A DNA stretch of 64,000 nucleotides from JAOTVV01 sp041602035 (lineage in GTDB: Bacteria; Gemmatimonadota; Gemmatimonadetes; Gemmatimonadales; GWC2-71-9). The translations under genes were made by a program, and so were the position numbers. Each line of letters begins with the position of its first letter. The first letter of the stretch is position 1. The DNA lies in contig JBFIHA010000001.1 of NCBI GenBank assembly GCA_041602035.1, positions 62,001-126,000 on the forward strand, given 5' to 3'. Positions 43,415 to 53,029 of this stretch are shown here, in pieces. A model generated the notes under the pieces. It did not search any database and was not told the DNA's origin. It saw only the letters and a program-made list of their open reading frames with translations.

Positions 43415-44776
43415 GTGACCGATCACGTATCCGTCGCGCCGTGGGAGCAACTGGCAACGTTGATCGCCGCGCGTGACGCGGCATCGGCCGAGCGATTCCT
43501 GCACGATCTCCCAAGTGGAGAAGTCGCGCGTGCCGTCTCCCGCCTCTCGGAGGACGATCAGCGAGCGCTGCTCGACCTCCTGGGTCCGCACACCTCGGCC
43601 GCGCTGCTCGAGCACCTCTCCAACGTGCAGGCTGTGGAACTCATCGAGGAGCTGCCGGCCGCCGATGCCGCCGCTATTCTCGAGGAGATCCCGAGCGCCG
43701 ACCGGGTCGATCTCCTGGCCGATCTGGAGCATGCCGACGCGGCCGCGATCCTCGACGCCATGCCGGCCGAGCAGGCCGACGACACGCGCCGGCTGCTGCT
43801 GTATCCGGAAGACACGGCGGGCGGCATCATGATCACGGAGTACCTGTCGTATGCCGAGCACTTCACGGTGGGAGACGTGGTGGAGGACATGCGCGCCCAC
43901 GGGGAGCGGTACTCCGACTACGACATCCAATACGCGTACATCACCGATGGCGAGCGGCGACTCGTGGGCGTGTTGCGGCTTCGGGACCTGCTTCTGGCGC
44001 GACCGATGCAGACGGTAAGCGCCATCATGATGCGGGATCCGTTGAGTGTTCCGGATGACGCTGGGCTGACTGACCTCAAGCAGGTGTTCGACGACCACGC
44101 GTTCGTTGGTGTCCCGGTCACCAATGCGGCTGGGCAGCTGGTGGGGGTCGCACGCCGGGCCGCGGTGCTCACCGCCCTCGGCGAGCGGGCGACGGAGGCG
44201 TTTCTCGCCGTGACCGGCCTGATTGGCGAGGAGCTCCGCACGATGCCGCTTCGCTATCGGTCACGGCGTCGGCTCTCATGGCTGTCGATCAATATCGTGC
44301 TCAATATGATCGCGGCCAGCGTCATCGCTATGTACCAAGACACCCTGGCCGCGGTGATCGCCCTGGCGGTGTTCCTGCCCATCATCTCGGACATGAGCGG
44401 CTGCTCCGGCAACCAAGCCGTCGCGGTCAGTATCCGCGAGCTGGCACTCGGCCTGGTCAAGCCGCACGAAATCCTGCGCGTGGCGTTCAAGGAGGGGGCC
44501 GTCGGGATCCTGAACGGCGTCGTGCTGGGCGTGCTGCTCGGACTGGTGGCGGTGCTGTGGAAAGGGAACATCGTGCTTGGGCTCGTGGTCGGCGCCGCGC
44601 TCGCCCTTAACACCATTGTCGCCGTCCTGCTCGGCGGACTGATTCCTCTCGTGCTCCGGGGGCTCAACCACGACCCGGCGCTTGCGTCGGGCCCGATCCT
44701 CACGACGGTCACCGACATGGTCGGGTTCTTCTTGGTGCTGAGCTTTGCGTCGGCGGTCCTGCCGATGCTCATGTGA
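43415..44776 (+). CDS. mgtE: Magnesium transporter MgtE
   Basis: 453 residues, normal length. An N-terminal superhelical domain (1-125) rich in LLEHLSNVQAVELIEELP-type repeats precedes a CBS pair (about 135-255, including TAGGIMITEY). The C-terminal channel domain (about 275-453) has five helices and contains FLPIISDMSGCSGNQA, the conserved pore segment whose Asp and Asn line the Mg2+ path. The N and CBS domains close the pore when cytoplasmic Mg2+ is high (family knowledge). GTG 43415 is the start. No Mg2+ riboswitch structure is recognisable in the 162 bases upstream. Confidence 0.93.
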   Translation: MTDHVSVAPWEQLATLIAARDAASAERFLHDLPSGEVARAVSRLSEDDQRALLDLLGPHTSAALLEHLSNVQAVELIEELPAADAAAILEEIPSADRVDLLADLEHADAAAILDAMPAEQADDTRRLLLYPEDTAGGIMITEYLSYAEHFTVGDVVEDMRAHGERYSDYDIQYAYITDGERRLVGVLRLRDLLLARPMQTVSAIMMRDPLSVPDDAGLTDLKQVFDDHAFVGVPVTNAAGQLVGVARRAAVLTALGERATEAFLAVTGLIGEELRTMPLRYRSRRRLSWLSINIVLNMIAASVIAMYQDTLAAVIALAVFLPIISDMSGCSGNQAVAVSIRELALGLVKPHEILRVAFKEGAVGILNGVVLGVLLGLVAVLWKGNIVLGLVVGAALALNTIVAVLLGGLIPLVLRGLNHDPALASGPILTTVTDMVGFFLVLSFASAVLPMLM

Positions 44777-44812
44777 GCCGGCGCATGCGGCGTGGTTGGC
44801 TGGCGCTGGGCC

Positions 44813-44840
44813 TTGGCGCTCCGCATCGTTACACTACTCC
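44813..44840 (+). promoter_or_regulatory. Predicted sigma-70-type promoter
   Basis: TTGGCG (44813-44818) and TACTCC (44835-44840), spacer 16, about 47 bases before the GGDEF gene. Confidence 0.3.
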
Positions 44841-44887
44841 AAGGTGAGTGCTCGTCGATGGGGGAATGACATGACTGTTTTCTGGAG

Positions 44888-45946
44888 ATGGAGCGCGTAG
44901 TGTCGGCGGAGCGCCTTCACCGCCCGGCGGGGGCGTATCCGCGACCGCCGCTCCCGCCCGACGAGCCGGAGCGGCTCCAGGCGCTGCAAGAGTACGACGT
45001 GCTCGATTCAGAGCCAGAGCAGGCCTACGAGGACCTGACGCTGCTCGCGTCGCATATCTGCCAGACACCCATCGCCCTGGTGAGCTTGATCGACACCGAC
45101 CGGCAGTGGTTCAAATCGCGGATCGGTCTCGATGTGGCGGAGACCCATCGGGACGTCGCGTTCTGCGCCCACGCCATCGTGGCTCAGGAAACGATGGTGG
45201 TGAACGACGCGACGACGGACGAGCGGTTCGCCAACAACCCGCTGGTGCTGGGCGATCCGGAAATCCGTTTCTATGCCGGTGCGCCCCTGCGCGTGCCCGG
45301 GGGGCAGGCCATCGGCACCCTGTGCGTGATCGATCGCGTACCCCGTGAGCTGACCGCGGAGCAACAGGCGGCCCTGGAGGCGCTGTCCCGGCAGGTAGTC
45401 GCGCAACTCGAACTGCGCCGCAGGATCAAGGAACTCCAGCAGTACTCAGCGCGCGATCCGCTTACGGGGGTGTTCAACCGCGGCTACTTCGACACGATAC
45501 TTCCAGTGGAATTGGAGCGGTCGAAGCGCTACAACGACCCCACCAGCCTCCTGCTTATCGATGCAGACGGCTTCAAGGAGATCAACGATCGGATCGGTCA
45601 TCAGGAAGGCGACCGCGTGCTGGTGATGCTGGGGGGAATCCTCACCCGCGGCGTCCGAGCCGCCGACATGATCTGCCGCTACGGTGGGGAAGAGTTCGCC
45701 GTGATCCTTCCGCACACCGACCTCGAGGTGGCCGGGGCCATGGCCGAACGGATCCGCGAGGGCGTGGCGACGAGCAGCGCCGAGGTGGAGCCCCCACTCC
45801 GCACGGGCGCGCTGACCGTGACGATCGGTGTGGCGACGTTCCCGGTCGATGCTGGGGATGCCGAACGGCTCATCGCGGTGGCCGACCGTCGCCTGTACGC
45901 CGGCAAAGCGCGCGGTCGCAACTGTGTGGTTGCGGGGGACGGGTAG
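44888..45946 (+). CDS. GAF-GGDEF diguanylate cyclase
   Basis: 352 residues. A GAF domain (about 40-175; SLIDTDRQWFKSRIGLD is typical of the redox or ligand-sensing subgroup, followed by FCAHAI) precedes a GGDEF domain (about 185-345). The active-site loop is GGEEF (266-270), expected to make cyclic di-GMP. RAAD (257-260) five residues before it is a proper RxxD inhibitory site. LIDADGFKEIND supplies the metal aspartates. No membrane segment. ATG 44888 has GGAG directly abutting; GTG 44900, in frame, has GGAG six bases upstream and may be the true start. Confidence 0.92.
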   Translation: MERVVSAERLHRPAGAYPRPPLPPDEPERLQALQEYDVLDSEPEQAYEDLTLLASHICQTPIALVSLIDTDRQWFKSRIGLDVAETHRDVAFCAHAIVAQETMVVNDATTDERFANNPLVLGDPEIRFYAGAPLRVPGGQAIGTLCVIDRVPRELTAEQQAALEALSRQVVAQLELRRRIKELQQYSARDPLTGVFNRGYFDTILPVELERSKRYNDPTSLLLIDADGFKEINDRIGHQEGDRVLVMLGGILTRGVRAADMICRYGGEEFAVILPHTDLEVAGAMAERIREGVATSSAEVEPPLRTGALTVTIGVATFPVDAGDAERLIAVADRRLYAGKARGRNCVVAGDG

Positions 45947-45982
45947 CGGCAGGTAGCGTCCCCGCCCCGGGTGCTGCATCTG

Positions 45983-46873
45983 CTACGGCGTCGGTTCCAG
46001 GCTTCGGTACACGAACTCGATGAACTGCTCGGGGTTGATGAACGCCCCACCCCACGCCTCATCGTAGTCGGCCATGGGCCGGGTCGCCTTCACTTGATCG
46101 AGCGTCTGTCCTTGAGCGATGGCTGCGGCCACCCGGGTCCGGGCCGTGACGAGGACCGTGCGGTAGCGCTCGAGGTCGCCTCGTGACGCCAGCGGCCCGT
46201 GTCCCGGAATGATCTTCGTGTCCGCGTCGGCGACGGCCAATGCTGCGTCGGCGGCCGCGATCATCCCGCGCAGGTTGCCCCCGCTCCCGAGGTCGATGAA
46301 CGGGTAGAGCCCGTTGAAGAACGTGTCGCCCATGTGCACGGCGTTCGCCCTGCGGAAGTGTATGATGGCGTCGCCGTCCGTATGTGCATGCGGGACGTGG
46401 AACACGTTGAGCTCGTCACCGTTCAGATGGAACGTGACCGCCTCGCTGAAGGTCACGACTGGCAAGGCCTGGTCGGGTGACGCCGGGACGGTCTGCCCCA
46501 ACGCCTCCATCACCTGCTCCACGCTCATCCGTTCCCGCACGTTGTCGTGCGCCACGATGAGCGCGCCCATCCTGCCGAGGTTCTCGTTGCCACCCACGTG
46601 ATCGAAGTGCCAGTGCGTGTTCACCACGAACCGGATGGGCCGGTCGGTGAACCCGCGGATGGCGGCCACGATTTTTTCGGTGAGCGGCGCGAACTGGTCG
46701 TCGATGACGAACACGCCGTCGGCACCGGATGAGACCCCGATGTTGCCGCCGCTACCGATGAGCATGTGTACGCCGGGCGCGACTGCCACGGTCTGGATCT
46801 GGACATCTTGCTGTGCCTCGCCCGGCAGGGTGACAACGGCGAGGAACAGCACAACGGCGGGGGCGATCCGCAT
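45983..46873 (-). CDS. Exported metallo-beta-lactamase-fold hydrolase
   Basis: 296 residues from ATG 46873. Signal peptide ends GEAQQ (about 19-22). The zinc-binding motif HWHFDH is complete at 87-92; further ligands are the His in HVPHAHTDGD and Asp in AVHMGDTFFN, with a C-terminal His in PGHGP. The arrangement fits the SoxH/quinoprotein-relay-like or class B3-like MBL group. True beta-lactamase activity is possible but cannot be concluded. It converges on the GGDEF gene and diverges from a lipoprotein gene. Confidence 0.84.
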   Translation of the reverse strand: MRIAPAVVLFLAVVTLPGEAQQDVQIQTVAVAPGVHMLIGSGGNIGVSSGADGVFVIDDQFAPLTEKIVAAIRGFTDRPIRFVVNTHWHFDHVGGNENLGRMGALIVAHDNVRERMSVEQVMEALGQTVPASPDQALPVVTFSEAVTFHLNGDELNVFHVPHAHTDGDAIIHFRRANAVHMGDTFFNGLYPFIDLGSGGNLRGMIAAADAALAVADADTKIIPGHGPLASRGDLERYRTVLVTARTRVAAAIAQGQTLDQVKATRPMADYDEAWGGAFINPEQFIEFVYRSLEPTP

Positions 46874-47195
46874 GAGCACTCCTTGGTGTTGGGGGGGATC
46901 GGGATCTACCAAGCTAGTCGGTCGTCACGCCGTCGGCGACCTGGAGGGGCAGGGTGTATGGGTGATCCAGAATGGAGCGGGGCGCCTCGTTTCGTGGCGG
47001 TGTAACCGGGGGTGTGAGGCGCATCACAGTGTCATAACACGCTCTCGCGTAACTACTTCTGGTCAGTCGCCTGACCGCGGCGGGCTCGGCATCGATCCTG
47101 CGACTCCCCTGTCACCGTGAGACGCGGGGAGCCCCGCGTCACGCGAGCGGAGAGCGGGAATCGATGACGGCAGCATTACCAGTGGGAGGTAGTCC
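46874..47195. other. Divergent intergenic region without a gene
   Basis: 322 bases between the MBL-fold gene (minus) and a lipoprotein gene (plus). A short palindrome GTGTCATAACAC lies at about 47029-47040, followed by AT-richer sequence with a TACTTC near 47053, so the plus-strand promoter is probably there. No coding frame or stable terminator hairpin is seen. Confidence 0.4.
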
Positions 47196-48005
47196 ATGAT
47201 GAAGCGTGTCCTGAGTCTCTCGGCCCTTGTGGCCAGCGCGGCCCTCTGGGCGGGGTGCAGCGACGGGGGTCCCGGATCGACGGTCGCCGTTCGGTTCGGT
47301 ACCACGCCCTTGGCGTCGGCCACGGGCCCAATGACTGCCCCAGGTGCGAGTCTGTCGGGCGCCGCGGTACAGGAGATCACGCTCGACGGGTCCAACGGCC
47401 GCCTCACGATCACCGATATCTGGGTGATCGTCGAGGAGATCGAGCTGGAGCCGGTCGAGACCGGTGACTGCGACGACGACGTTGTCGAGGTCGAGTGCCC
47501 GGATTTCGAACTCCGATATCTGTTCGTCCAGGTGCCGGTTGACGGTAGTGACGTCCGGGTCGCGGTCACGCAGGCCGATGGCCGGTTCGACGAGTTCGAG
47601 TTCGAGGTCGACGACGCTGAGGTCGATGACGACGATCCCGAGGACCTGGCCGATGCGCAGCTGATCGACGCGATGTTCCGGAACGAGATCACGCCGCGGT
47701 TCCCCAACTGGCCGCCCAAGGCGAGCATGGTCGTGGTCGGCACCTTCGAGCCGAAGAACGCGGATGGGACGTTCGGTGCGCCGGTCGACTTCGAGACCTA
47801 TTTCCGGGCCGAGATCGAGGTCGAGTTGGATCTGAACCCGCCGTTCGACACCGCCACCGACAGCGAGATCCTCGTCACCTTGAACCCGGCCGCGTGGTTC
47901 CTGCGTGGTGACGGGACCGTGTGGGACCTGTCGGCCCTGCAGGGACAGCTGGTCGAGTTCGAGCTGGAAATGGAAAACGGGTGGGAGATCGAGATCGACG
48001 ACTGA
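47196..48005 (+). CDS. Acidic lipoprotein of unknown function
   Basis: 269 residues. Lipoprotein signal with ALWAGC (Cys21). The mature protein is strikingly acidic, with Asp/Glu runs around EFEVDDAEVDDDDPEDL, and beta-rich, resembling DUF4382-like or other secreted beta-sandwich proteins. LTITDIWVIVEEIELEP (about 68-84) is the best conserved-looking segment. Acidic clusters may bind Ca2+. Its family is not certain. The next gene also encodes a lipoprotein, 73 bases downstream with a weak hairpin between, so the two may be co-regulated. Confidence 0.6.
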   Translation: MMKRVLSLSALVASAALWAGCSDGGPGSTVAVRFGTTPLASATGPMTAPGASLSGAAVQEITLDGSNGRLTITDIWVIVEEIELEPVETGDCDDDVVEVECPDFELRYLFVQVPVDGSDVRVAVTQADGRFDEFEFEVDDAEVDDDDPEDLADAQLIDAMFRNEITPRFPNWPPKASMVVVGTFEPKNADGTFGAPVDFETYFRAEIEVELDLNPPFDTATDSEILVTLNPAAWFLRGDGTVWDLSALQGQLVEFELEMENGWEIEIDD

Positions 48006-48078
48006 CCTGAACTCAGAACGACACGAGCGGCCGGGCGCTCGCCTTACGGGTGCCCGGCTTCGTGCGGAGGGAAGCATC

Positions 48079-48765
48079 ATGCAGAGATACCGAGGTTACC
48101 TACTGCTATCGGCCGCCCTGGCCCTCATGGTGGCTTGCGGCGACTCGACGGGCCCCGCGGTGGACCGGAACAACCCGGGCACCGGGACCAACACACTCAG
48201 CGTCTCGGCGGACATCGACGGCCAGGAGGTGCCGGGCGGCATCGTGACCGATATGGAGGTGCAGGTCCGCAGCGCCCAGGGCGCGCCGGTATCCGGCGCG
48301 ACGGTTACGATCCGAAACGGCGCGCTGGGCACGACCACGCTGTTCGAGAGCGGCGCCGGTTCGGGCGACTATGTGGCGACGGTCAACGGGTTCGGCGCCG
48401 GGGACTACCGGCTCGACGTGGTCGCGGGTGCCGATCGCGTGGAGAACGTGGTCGTGGGGGGGATCGGGATTCATACGATTCAGAGCCCGACGACGGCGGC
48501 GGTGGTGCCGGCCAACCAGCCACTGACGGTCACGTGGACACGGCCCGCCGAGGCGTTCAGGGCCGATGTGGAGTCCCGCGACTACGATGCGCAAGACATC
48601 CTGGATACGGGGAGCCACATCATCCCGGCAGTGGACGTGCAGCAGCGAACCGATGAGCGGATTCGGGTCCGGCGCGAGAATCGGGTCACCATTGCCGGCG
48701 GCGTGTCGGGCTCTCGGCTGAAAGTCGAGCTGGAGCGCACGGTCGAGCCTATCGTCGTCCAGTAG
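48079..48765 (+). CDS. Lipoprotein with an Ig-like/carboxypeptidase-regulatory-like domain
   Basis: 228 residues from ATG 48079 (GAGGGA upstream). The lipobox ends MVACGDS (Cys20). Residues about 42-130 form a beta-sandwich with GAPVSGATVTIRNG and GAGDYRLDVVAG, the pattern of bacterial Ig-like or carboxypeptidase-regulatory-like domains. A second beta domain (TTAAVVPANQPLTVTWTRP, about 137-155 onward) follows. Probably outer-membrane or surface-exposed and structural; no enzymatic residues are seen. Confidence 0.62.
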   Translation: MQRYRGYLLLSAALALMVACGDSTGPAVDRNNPGTGTNTLSVSADIDGQEVPGGIVTDMEVQVRSAQGAPVSGATVTIRNGALGTTTLFESGAGSGDYVATVNGFGAGDYRLDVVAGADRVENVVVGGIGIHTIQSPTTAAVVPANQPLTVTWTRPAEAFRADVESRDYDAQDILDTGSHIIPAVDVQQRTDERIRVRRENRVTIAGGVSGSRLKVELERTVEPIVVQ

Positions 48766-48794
48766 CCCGTCCGCAGACAGCGCCACCCACCACC

Positions 48795-48832
48795 TCCCCG
48801 TTCCGATCGCCTGGTCGGAGCGGAGAGGGGTG
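48795..48832. terminator. Imperfect hairpin between convergent genes
   Basis: An imperfect stem (around TTCCGATC with GTCGGAGC, extended by CCCC with GGGG) and a short TGTTTG tail, between the ends of the Ig-like lipoprotein and CaiB-family genes. Confidence 0.35.
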
Positions 48833-48884
48833 TTTGTGGCCGTGAGCGAGGGGCTCTGTGGACTGCCGGTTCCGGGCTGTTTCC

Positions 48885-50114
48885 TCAGTCCGCCAGGCCC
48901 ACAACCTGCTCTGTCGCGAGACGGTCGACCTCCTGGCCGGAGTAGCCCAGCAGGTCTTCGAGCACCTCCCTCGTGTGTTGACCGAGGGCGGGAGCCGGAT
49001 TTCGCTCGATCGCGGGGGCCGACGACAGGTGCGGCGTGGATCGGGCAAACGTATAGGTCCCGACCTCGGGATCGTCGATGTCCACCAGCATGTCGCGCGT
49101 GCGGAAATGCGGGTCGGCAAAGATGTCCTTGGCCGTGTAGACAGGCCCGGTTGGCATGCCGGCCTCGTTCAGCGTGTCCACGACCTCTTGCCGGGTCTTG
49201 TCCGCCAACCATGTCTCGATGATCGGCTGCAGGAACGTCGCGTTTTCGGCACGGCTGGTCCCGTCGCGGCTCCTGGGGTCTTCGATCAGGTCCGGGCGTC
49301 CCACGGCGGTGGCGAGGCGGCCCCACACGATGTCGTCGGGCACATTGAGCGCGACGTAGCCGTCCGAGCACTTGAACGCGCCGCGCGGCCAGAGATGCTC
49401 CAACTTCCCCCGCTGGGGCTCCCTGCCCGTTACCGAATACAGCGCCACCATGCGCTCGTTCAGCGCCAGCATGTTGTCGGTGAGTGCAACATCCACGACC
49501 TGGCCTTCCCCCGTGCGCTCCCGCATGAACAGGGCCTGCATTACGCCGAAGGCCGCGATCATACCGGAGTAGACGTCGGCGAGTCCGTAGAGGGTGAAGG
49601 TGGGCGGCTTGTCCTCGAACCCGATCAGGTCCATCACGCCGCTCATGGCTTCGGCCACGATATCGAACGCCGGCCGGTTGGCGTAGTCGCTGCGGTACCC
49701 CGGTAGGCGTCCGAAGCCCGAGATCATGGCGTACACGATCCGCGGGTTCACGGCATGGAGCCCATCATACCCCAGGCCGATCCGGTCCATCGCTCCAGGT
49801 CGGAGGTTCTCGACCACCACGTCCGCCACCGCCGCCAGCTTGCGGACGATTGCCTGGCCGGCCTCGCTCTGCACGTTGAGGGCGAAGCTCTTCTTGTTAC
49901 GGTTGTAGGCCATATAGCCGAACGCCTTCTTGGCGGAATCTCGCTTCGCGAACGGCGGGATCGACCGGCGCGGATCACCTTTGCCGGGACGCTCGATCTT
50001 GATCACCTCCGCCCCGGCGTCGGCCAGGAGCATGGTGCAGTACGGTCCGCTCATGTATTGCTCCAGCCCGATTACCCGAATGCCCGTCAGCGGACGCTGG
50101 ATCTCACCTGACAC
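48885..50114 (-). CDS. CaiB/BaiF-family CoA transferase
   Basis: 409 residues, class III CoA transferase length. The N-terminus LTGIRVIGLEQYMSGPYCTM is the family signature, followed by LADAGAEVIKIERPGKGD and NRNKKSFALNV. ENLRPGAMDRIGLGYD corresponds to the motif before the CoA-binding region. The catalytic Asp should lie in the YGLADVYSG segment (around 183). These enzymes move CoA between carboxylates (family knowledge). The gene lies 75 bases behind a thiolase gene, separated by a heptamer array, and with the aminotransferase upstream may form a degradation route for an amino acid or a branched acid (inference). Confidence 0.88.
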   Translation of the reverse strand: MSGEIQRPLTGIRVIGLEQYMSGPYCTMLLADAGAEVIKIERPGKGDPRRSIPPFAKRDSAKKAFGYMAYNRNKKSFALNVQSEAGQAIVRKLAAVADVVVENLRPGAMDRIGLGYDGLHAVNPRIVYAMISGFGRLPGYRSDYANRPAFDIVAEAMSGVMDLIGFEDKPPTFTLYGLADVYSGMIAAFGVMQALFMRERTGEGQVVDVALTDNMLALNERMVALYSVTGREPQRGKLEHLWPRGAFKCSDGYVALNVPDDIVWGRLATAVGRPDLIEDPRSRDGTSRAENATFLQPIIETWLADKTRQEVVDTLNEAGMPTGPVYTAKDIFADPHFRTRDMLVDIDDPEVGTYTFARSTPHLSSAPAIERNPAPALGQHTREVLEDLLGYSGQEVDRLATEQVVGLAD

Positions 50115-50147
50115 CTGCCCCCCTTTCCTCTCTACTGCTGCCCGACG

Positions 50148-50189
50148 CTTCCCGCTTCCCGTTTCCCGCTTCCCGCGTCCCGCTTCCCG
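50148..50189 (-). repeat. CGGGAAG heptamer array after the thiolase gene
   Basis: Six consecutive 7-bp units on the minus strand (CGGGAAG, CGGGACG, CGGGAAG, CGGGAAA, CGGGAAG, CGGGAAG) start at the base after the thiolase TAA. Orientation relative to the gene is the same as for the array after ppk2. Confidence 0.8.
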
Positions 50190-51437
50190 TTAATCCCCCA
50201 CCCATTCCACGACCGTCGACACCCCCATTCCGACGCCCACGCATAAGGTCGCGAGGCCGTAGTACGGTCTTGGTGTCTCAGGTGCGCGTCGCTTCATCTC
50301 GTGAAGCAGTGTGACGAGGATCCGCGCCCCGGAGCAGCCGGTGGGATGGCCAAGTGCGATCGCGCCGCCGTTCACGTTTGTGATCTCGGGTTGGAGCCCA
50401 AGCCGACGCATGACGCCGAGCGCCTGGGCGGCGAAGGCCTCGTTCAGCTCCACGAGGCCGATCTGGTCGAGCGTGAGGCCCAGACGCTGGAGCAGCTTTT
50501 CGGTGGCCGGTACCGGACCGTAGCCCATCACCCCCGGGTCCACGCCGGCCACCGCCGAGCCGCGCCAGCGGGCCATGGCTGGGAGGCCGAGTGCTTTGGC
50601 CTTCTCGGCGCTCATGAGGAGGAGAGCGGCGGCGCCGTCGTTGATACCGCTCGAGTTGCCCGCGGTCACCGTCCCGTCATTCCGAAACGCCGGTCGCAGC
50701 GATCCGAGTTGCTCCACACTCGTATCCAGTATGCATCGGCCATTCTCGAGTCGGTAACGGGGATGCTCGTCGGTATCGACCATGATGGGGTTGCCTTTCC
50801 GCTGCGGCACCGGGATGGGTACGATCTCGTCCCGGAAGGTCCCGGCATCGATGGCCGCGACGGCGCGCCGGTGGCTCTCAACCGCGAAGGCATCTTGGTC
50901 GGCTCGGGAGATCATCATCTCGTCTGCGATGGCCTCTGCCGTCTCGCCAAGGCTCACGATTGGGTACCTGGCATGCATGCGCGGGTTGTCGAAACGCCAT
51001 CCCACGGTGGTATCCCACATCTTCCAATGGCCCACCGGCTGCCCGCGCTCAGGCTTGGGAATGGCCCAGGGGGCCCGACTCATGCTCTCCACCCCGGCAC
51101 CCACGAACACGTCGCCTTCGCCGGCGATGATGGCCTTGGCGGCCTGGTTGACCGCCTCCAGCGCGGACGAGCAGTTCCGGTTGACCGTCACCCCCGGTAC
51201 CTCGACCGGCCATCCAGCGAGCAGGACGGCCATCCGGGCCACATCGCGGTTGTCCTCACCCGCTTGGTTGCCACAGCCGGCATACACGTCGTCGATGAGC
51301 GCTGGGTCGAGTCCCACGCGCTCCACCAAGCCCTTCAGGACCTCGGCAAGCAGGTCGTCCGGCCGCACGCCGGAGAGGCCGCCGTTGTGCCGTCCAATGG
51401 GGGATCGGACGGCGCCGACAATCACGACCTCACGCAC
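50190..51437 (-). CDS. Thiolase (acetyl-CoA acyltransferase)
   Basis: 415 residues. Nucleophile Cys89 is in VNRNCSSALEA, the second-domain histidine is in GGAIALGHPTGCSGAR and the second catalytic Cys in LCVGVGMG near the C-terminus, so all active-site residues are present. Degradative thiolases of this length split 3-ketoacyl-CoA; biosynthetic direction is also possible. The GTG start lies one base after the stop of the aminotransferase gene, indicating co-transcription. No other beta-oxidation gene is in the window. Confidence 0.92.
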   Translation of the reverse strand: MREVVIVGAVRSPIGRHNGGLSGVRPDDLLAEVLKGLVERVGLDPALIDDVYAGCGNQAGEDNRDVARMAVLLAGWPVEVPGVTVNRNCSSALEAVNQAAKAIIAGEGDVFVGAGVESMSRAPWAIPKPERGQPVGHWKMWDTTVGWRFDNPRMHARYPIVSLGETAEAIADEMMISRADQDAFAVESHRRAVAAIDAGTFRDEIVPIPVPQRKGNPIMVDTDEHPRYRLENGRCILDTSVEQLGSLRPAFRNDGTVTAGNSSGINDGAAALLLMSAEKAKALGLPAMARWRGSAVAGVDPGVMGYGPVPATEKLLQRLGLTLDQIGLVELNEAFAAQALGVMRRLGLQPEITNVNGGAIALGHPTGCSGARILVTLLHEMKRRAPETPRPYYGLATLCVGVGMGVSTVVEWVGD

Positions 51438-51438
51438 G

Positions 51439-52809
51439 CTACCGCGCCGCCGCTGCCGCCCGAACGCCGGATCCAGCCCGCTCGGTGCCGTTTTCCAGGT
51501 CGGCGATGAACTCTCCGAATCGTTCGGCTACCTGCTGCAGGCGAGGGTGATGATCCCGTATGAAGCGCTCTGGATCGGGGTCCCGGCGGAATGCTGACAG
51601 GACCGCTTCCGCATGTTCGTCGGTCGCGAGATCGAGATAGCTGGACGAGATTCGGAGCGTGAGGTCCTGGGCTGAATGGAAGGCCGAGCCCGGGAGGGTG
51701 GCGATTTCGTACCGGTCGAGCAGATGGAACGCCAAATCCTCGTCGTTGCGCACGCCGCGAGCCTCCAGTGGCTCGCGCCACTTCTCCAAAGACGGGAAGA
51801 CGTAAAACGCGCCCGCAGGTTCGGCGCAAGGGACCTTGAGCCCCTTCATGGTCTCGAAGAGGAAGCGCGTGCGGATACCGTGCATGCGGGTGCAGGTGTC
51901 CACGTAGTCGTCGACGTCGGGATCGGTCGAATACGCCACCTGAGCGGCGTACTGCACCGGGGCCGTGACACAGGTCCAGATACTGGTGGCGATGTTCTCG
52001 ATCGCTTGACCGAGTGCCCGTCCGCCGTTTTCGCTGGGGAGGATCGCCACGCCGAACCGCCATCCGCCAAGGCTCAGGTGCTTGCTCAGTCCGCCGAACA
52101 CGACGGACCCTTCGGGATAGAAGCTCGCGATCGTCACGTGCGGGGTGGACCCGAACGCCGTGAGCGCGTAGATCTCGTCACTCAGCACCATCAGCTCGTG
52201 TTCCCGCGCAAACTCCGCGAGCGTCTCGACCTTGTGCGGTCGCATCATCGTCCCCGTGGGGTTCTTGGGGCTGTTCACGACGAAGACTTCGGGGTTCCCC
52301 CAGTGCTGGCGCGATTCCTGAATCCGGTGCTCGAGCACGTCCAGCTCCAACTCGTAGTTGGTCTCGGGGCGCGTCGGCACGTAGGTGACGGGCTTCCCCA
52401 GGAGATGGGCCTGTGGGGCGTACGACACCCAGGACGGCTGTGGCAGAATCAGCTCCTCGCCCAATGCCAGTAACGACGCGAAGATCAGGGACTTGCTGCC
52501 CGGCCCGACCACGACCTGCTCGGCTGTCACCTCCATGCCGAACTTCCGCTGATAGAACTCTGCAATGGTGCCGCGCAACTCCGTGATGCCGCGGGCGTGG
52601 AGGTAGCTGCGCTTCTGGACGTTCGCCGTCAGTGCCTCGGCGATCTTTGGGTGAACCGGAAATCGCGACTCGCCGAACGCCAGGTGGTAGACGTTCTTGC
52701 CGGCGGCCCACAGATCGCGGACCCGATCGTTGATGGAGAGGGTTGCCGACGCTTTGAGTCCGCGAACGCCGGCGCGGGAGAATCGAATGGGCTTGAAGCG
52801 CTCGACCAC
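51439..52809 (-). CDS. Class I/II PLP-dependent aminotransferase
   Basis: 456 residues from GTG 52809, which has a perfect GGAGG seven bases upstream. A longer frame to 52866 would start upstream of the likely transcription start. Fold type I motifs: GPGSKSLIFA, SWVSYAPQ for the cofactor ring, NSPKNPTGTMM (Asn), LSDEIYALTAF (Asp and Tyr), GLSKHLSLGGWRFG with the Schiff-base lysine, and a C-terminal LRISSSYLD with the carboxylate-binding Arg. It belongs to the aspartate aminotransferase superfamily. The donor is unknown. First gene of the aminotransferase-thiolase-CoA transferase unit. Confidence 0.9.
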   Translation of the reverse strand: MVERFKPIRFSRAGVRGLKASATLSINDRVRDLWAAGKNVYHLAFGESRFPVHPKIAEALTANVQKRSYLHARGITELRGTIAEFYQRKFGMEVTAEQVVVGPGSKSLIFASLLALGEELILPQPSWVSYAPQAHLLGKPVTYVPTRPETNYELELDVLEHRIQESRQHWGNPEVFVVNSPKNPTGTMMRPHKVETLAEFAREHELMVLSDEIYALTAFGSTPHVTIASFYPEGSVVFGGLSKHLSLGGWRFGVAILPSENGGRALGQAIENIATSIWTCVTAPVQYAAQVAYSTDPDVDDYVDTCTRMHGIRTRFLFETMKGLKVPCAEPAGAFYVFPSLEKWREPLEARGVRNDEDLAFHLLDRYEIATLPGSAFHSAQDLTLRISSSYLDLATDEHAEAVLSAFRRDPDPERFIRDHHPRLQQVAERFGEFIADLENGTERAGSGVRAAAAAR

Positions 52810-52864
52810 CGGTACGCCTCCGTTGGAGGGGCCCTCGCTGTGAGCTGATAGCGGGCTTCCCGGC

Positions 52865-52894
52865 ACGATAGGAAGCTAGTGGGCCAATACGCAA
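52865..52894 (-). promoter_or_regulatory. Predicted sigma-70-type promoter of the aminotransferase unit
   Basis: On the minus strand TTGCGT (52889-52894) and TATCGT (52865-52870) are separated by 18 bases. Transcription would begin near 52858, consistent with a start codon at 52809 rather than 52866. Confidence 0.45.
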
Positions 52895-53029
52895 GTCTCG
52901 ACGCGGTGCGTCGCGTCCGATCGCCATCGCCGACGGGGGCGCACCCTGGACGTCCTGACCCCACGTCCGTATTGATAAGGGGTGCGGCGGACGCCAGTTG
53001 CTCCCGCCCGGTCGCTCGGGAGGACCGTC